From: SAR324 cluster bacterium
GTDB lineage: Bacteria; SAR324; NAC60-12
NCBI GenBank assembly: GCA_028822475.1
Contig: JAPKDT010000028.1
Span: 1-13,800 of the forward strand
Length of the DNA: 13,800 nt
Direction: 5' to 3'
In this document: in pieces, positions 13,185-13,800 of the stretch
Layout: the number at the start of each line of letters is the position of its first letter
Position numbering within the stretch: position 1 is the stretch's first letter
Program-made: the position numbers and the translations under genes
The notes under the pieces: generated by a model
Databases searched by the model: none
What the model was told of the DNA's origin: nothing
The model's input: the letters and a program-made list of their open reading frames with translations, nothing else

Positions 13185-13766
13185 TCACTTTTTACTTAAT
13201 CCAAGCAGGAATATTTCTACACTTTCGGAGCGTGAGCTTTTTGGTTTACATAACTTAACCTGGGCAAATGAGTTGCTGAATTCACGGCGTAATTCCTCCA
13301 ATGGTGAACCCTGAAAAGCTTTTACCAGAAGAGTTCCATGAGGCCTTAGCAAGTCGCCCGACAAAACAAGAACCTGCTGATTTAATGCAAAGGAACGCTG
13401 GGCATCCGTATCGCGAATTCCAGTAGTCTTTGGAGCCATATCGCTCAGGATCACGTCAACCATACCTCCATTAATTTCCAGATCCTTTACCGTCATTTCA
13501 AAAATATCAGCCTGCAGTACTTTAACATTTTTAGGCAGTGAAAGTTTAACCGCCTGCAGATCCACTCCCAATACCTGTCCTTTCTCTCCAACTTTCCCAG
13601 CGGCGTACTGTAGCCAGGAGCCAGGACTGCAGCCAAGATCCAGCACAAGATTTCCCTTGCGTAGCAGTCGATTTTTTTTATCAATTTCTTCAAGTTTATA
13701 TGCAGAACGAGCGACGTAGCCATCACGCTTTGCTTTGTGAAAATAATGATCTTTAATTTTTTTCAA
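13185..13766 (-). CDS. rlmE: 23S rRNA (uridine-2552 2'-O)-methyltransferase RlmE/FtsJ
   Basis: Uses SAM to methylate the 2'-OH of U2552 (E. coli numbering) in the 23S A-loop, a late step of 50S subunit maturation. The 193 residues show the FtsJ N-terminal signature DHYFHKAKRDGYVARSAYKL, the SAM motif VLDLGCSPGSWLQ (41-53), and the catalytic K-D-K-E tetrad as K24, D109 (LSDMAPKTTG), K149 (LLVKAFQG) and E184 (SVEIFLL). It is shorter than E. coli RlmE (209) because the N-terminal lead-in is brief. The start is TTG at 13766: an in-frame TAA lies four codons upstream, there is no ATG nearby, and AAAGGA sits 5 nt before the TTG, so the gene is complete. It is usually found near ftsH, which is not seen here. 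Confidence 0.96.
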   Translation of the reverse strand: MKKIKDHYFHKAKRDGYVARSAYKLEEIDKKNRLLRKGNLVLDLGCSPGSWLQYAAGKVGEKGQVLGVDLQAVKLSLPKNVKVLQADIFEMTVKDLEINGGMVDVILSDMAPKTTGIRDTDAQRSFALNQQVLVLSGDLLRPHGTLLVKAFQGSPLEELRREFSNSFAQVKLCKPKSSRSESVEIFLLGLSKK

Positions 13767-13771
13767 AGTAT

Positions 13772-13777
13772 TCCTTT
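13772..13777 (-). promoter_or_regulatory. Ribosome-binding site supporting the rlmE TTG start
   Basis: AAAGGA on the minus strand ends 5 nt before the TTG at 13766. With the in-frame stop immediately upstream this identifies TTG as the true initiation codon. Confidence 0.7.
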
Positions 13778-13800
13778 ATCTGCAAAACTTGTATAACTAT

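Noticed and set aside
1..13800. tRNA, rRNA, CRISPR array, insertion sequence, toxin-antitoxin or phage genes
   Set aside because: I found no cloverleaf arms, regularly spaced repeats, transposase or integrase motifs, or terminal inverted repeats on either strand.

Overview
The window is a gene-dense stretch of a Gram-negative bacterial chromosome. Every protein gene I can support lies on the minus strand, so reading order runs from the right edge to the left edge. A heptose-phosphate phosphatase (GmhB) and a lipobox protein indicate an LPS-bearing outer membrane, and a flagellin with its own sigma-28 promoter indicates motility. The ketol-acid reductoisomerase is of the Bacteroidota/fungal-mitochondrial type, although flagellar genes are not expected in Bacteroidota. 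Together these suggest a non-Bacteroidota, probably free-living flagellate, loosely 'deltaproteobacterial' or SAR324-like. That placement is a guess from gene content, and no marker here settles it.

Layout from right to left: (1) rlmE (23S rRNA 2'-O-methyltransferase), starting at TTG with a good ribosome-binding site. (2) A 349-bp AT-rich gap holding two hairpins, a textbook sigma-28 promoter and the flagellin leader. (3) A 536-residue flagellin followed by a short hairpin and T-tract. (4) A 227-bp gap with a candidate sigma-70 promoter and, on the plus strand, a possible decayed maf fragment. (5) A translationally coupled operon: a BmpA/YufO-type ABC ATPase, XdhA (2Fe-2S plus FAD) and XdhB (molybdopterin), with overlaps of 14 and 4 nt. 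(6) A 150-bp gap with a 6-bp inverted repeat and a strong sigma-70 promoter. (7) ilvC, a small gene of unknown function, dsbD and a COG4324-type putative metallopeptidase lipoprotein, closely spaced and probably partly co-transcribed. (8) A 291-bp gap with a candidate promoter and leader hairpin. (9) gmhB, cut by the left edge.

The most coherent functional unit is the ABC ATPase-xdhA-xdhB operon. It is consistent with uptake of purine bases or nucleosides coupled to xanthine/hypoxanthine oxidation. All XDH substrate-binding and catalytic residues I looked for are present. The transporter's permeases, its binding protein and the XdhC chaperone are not in the window. ilvC serves branched-chain amino acid synthesis. 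DsbD feeds reductant to periplasmic thiol pathways and the adjacent lipoprotein acts at the envelope.

I see no tRNA, rRNA, CRISPR array, insertion sequence or prophage gene, and nothing that is clearly a new system. The best leads are the permease-less ABC/XDH operon, the unrecognised 108-residue gene between ilvC and dsbD, the possible maf relic, and a flagellin leader with a GGA-in-loop hairpin.
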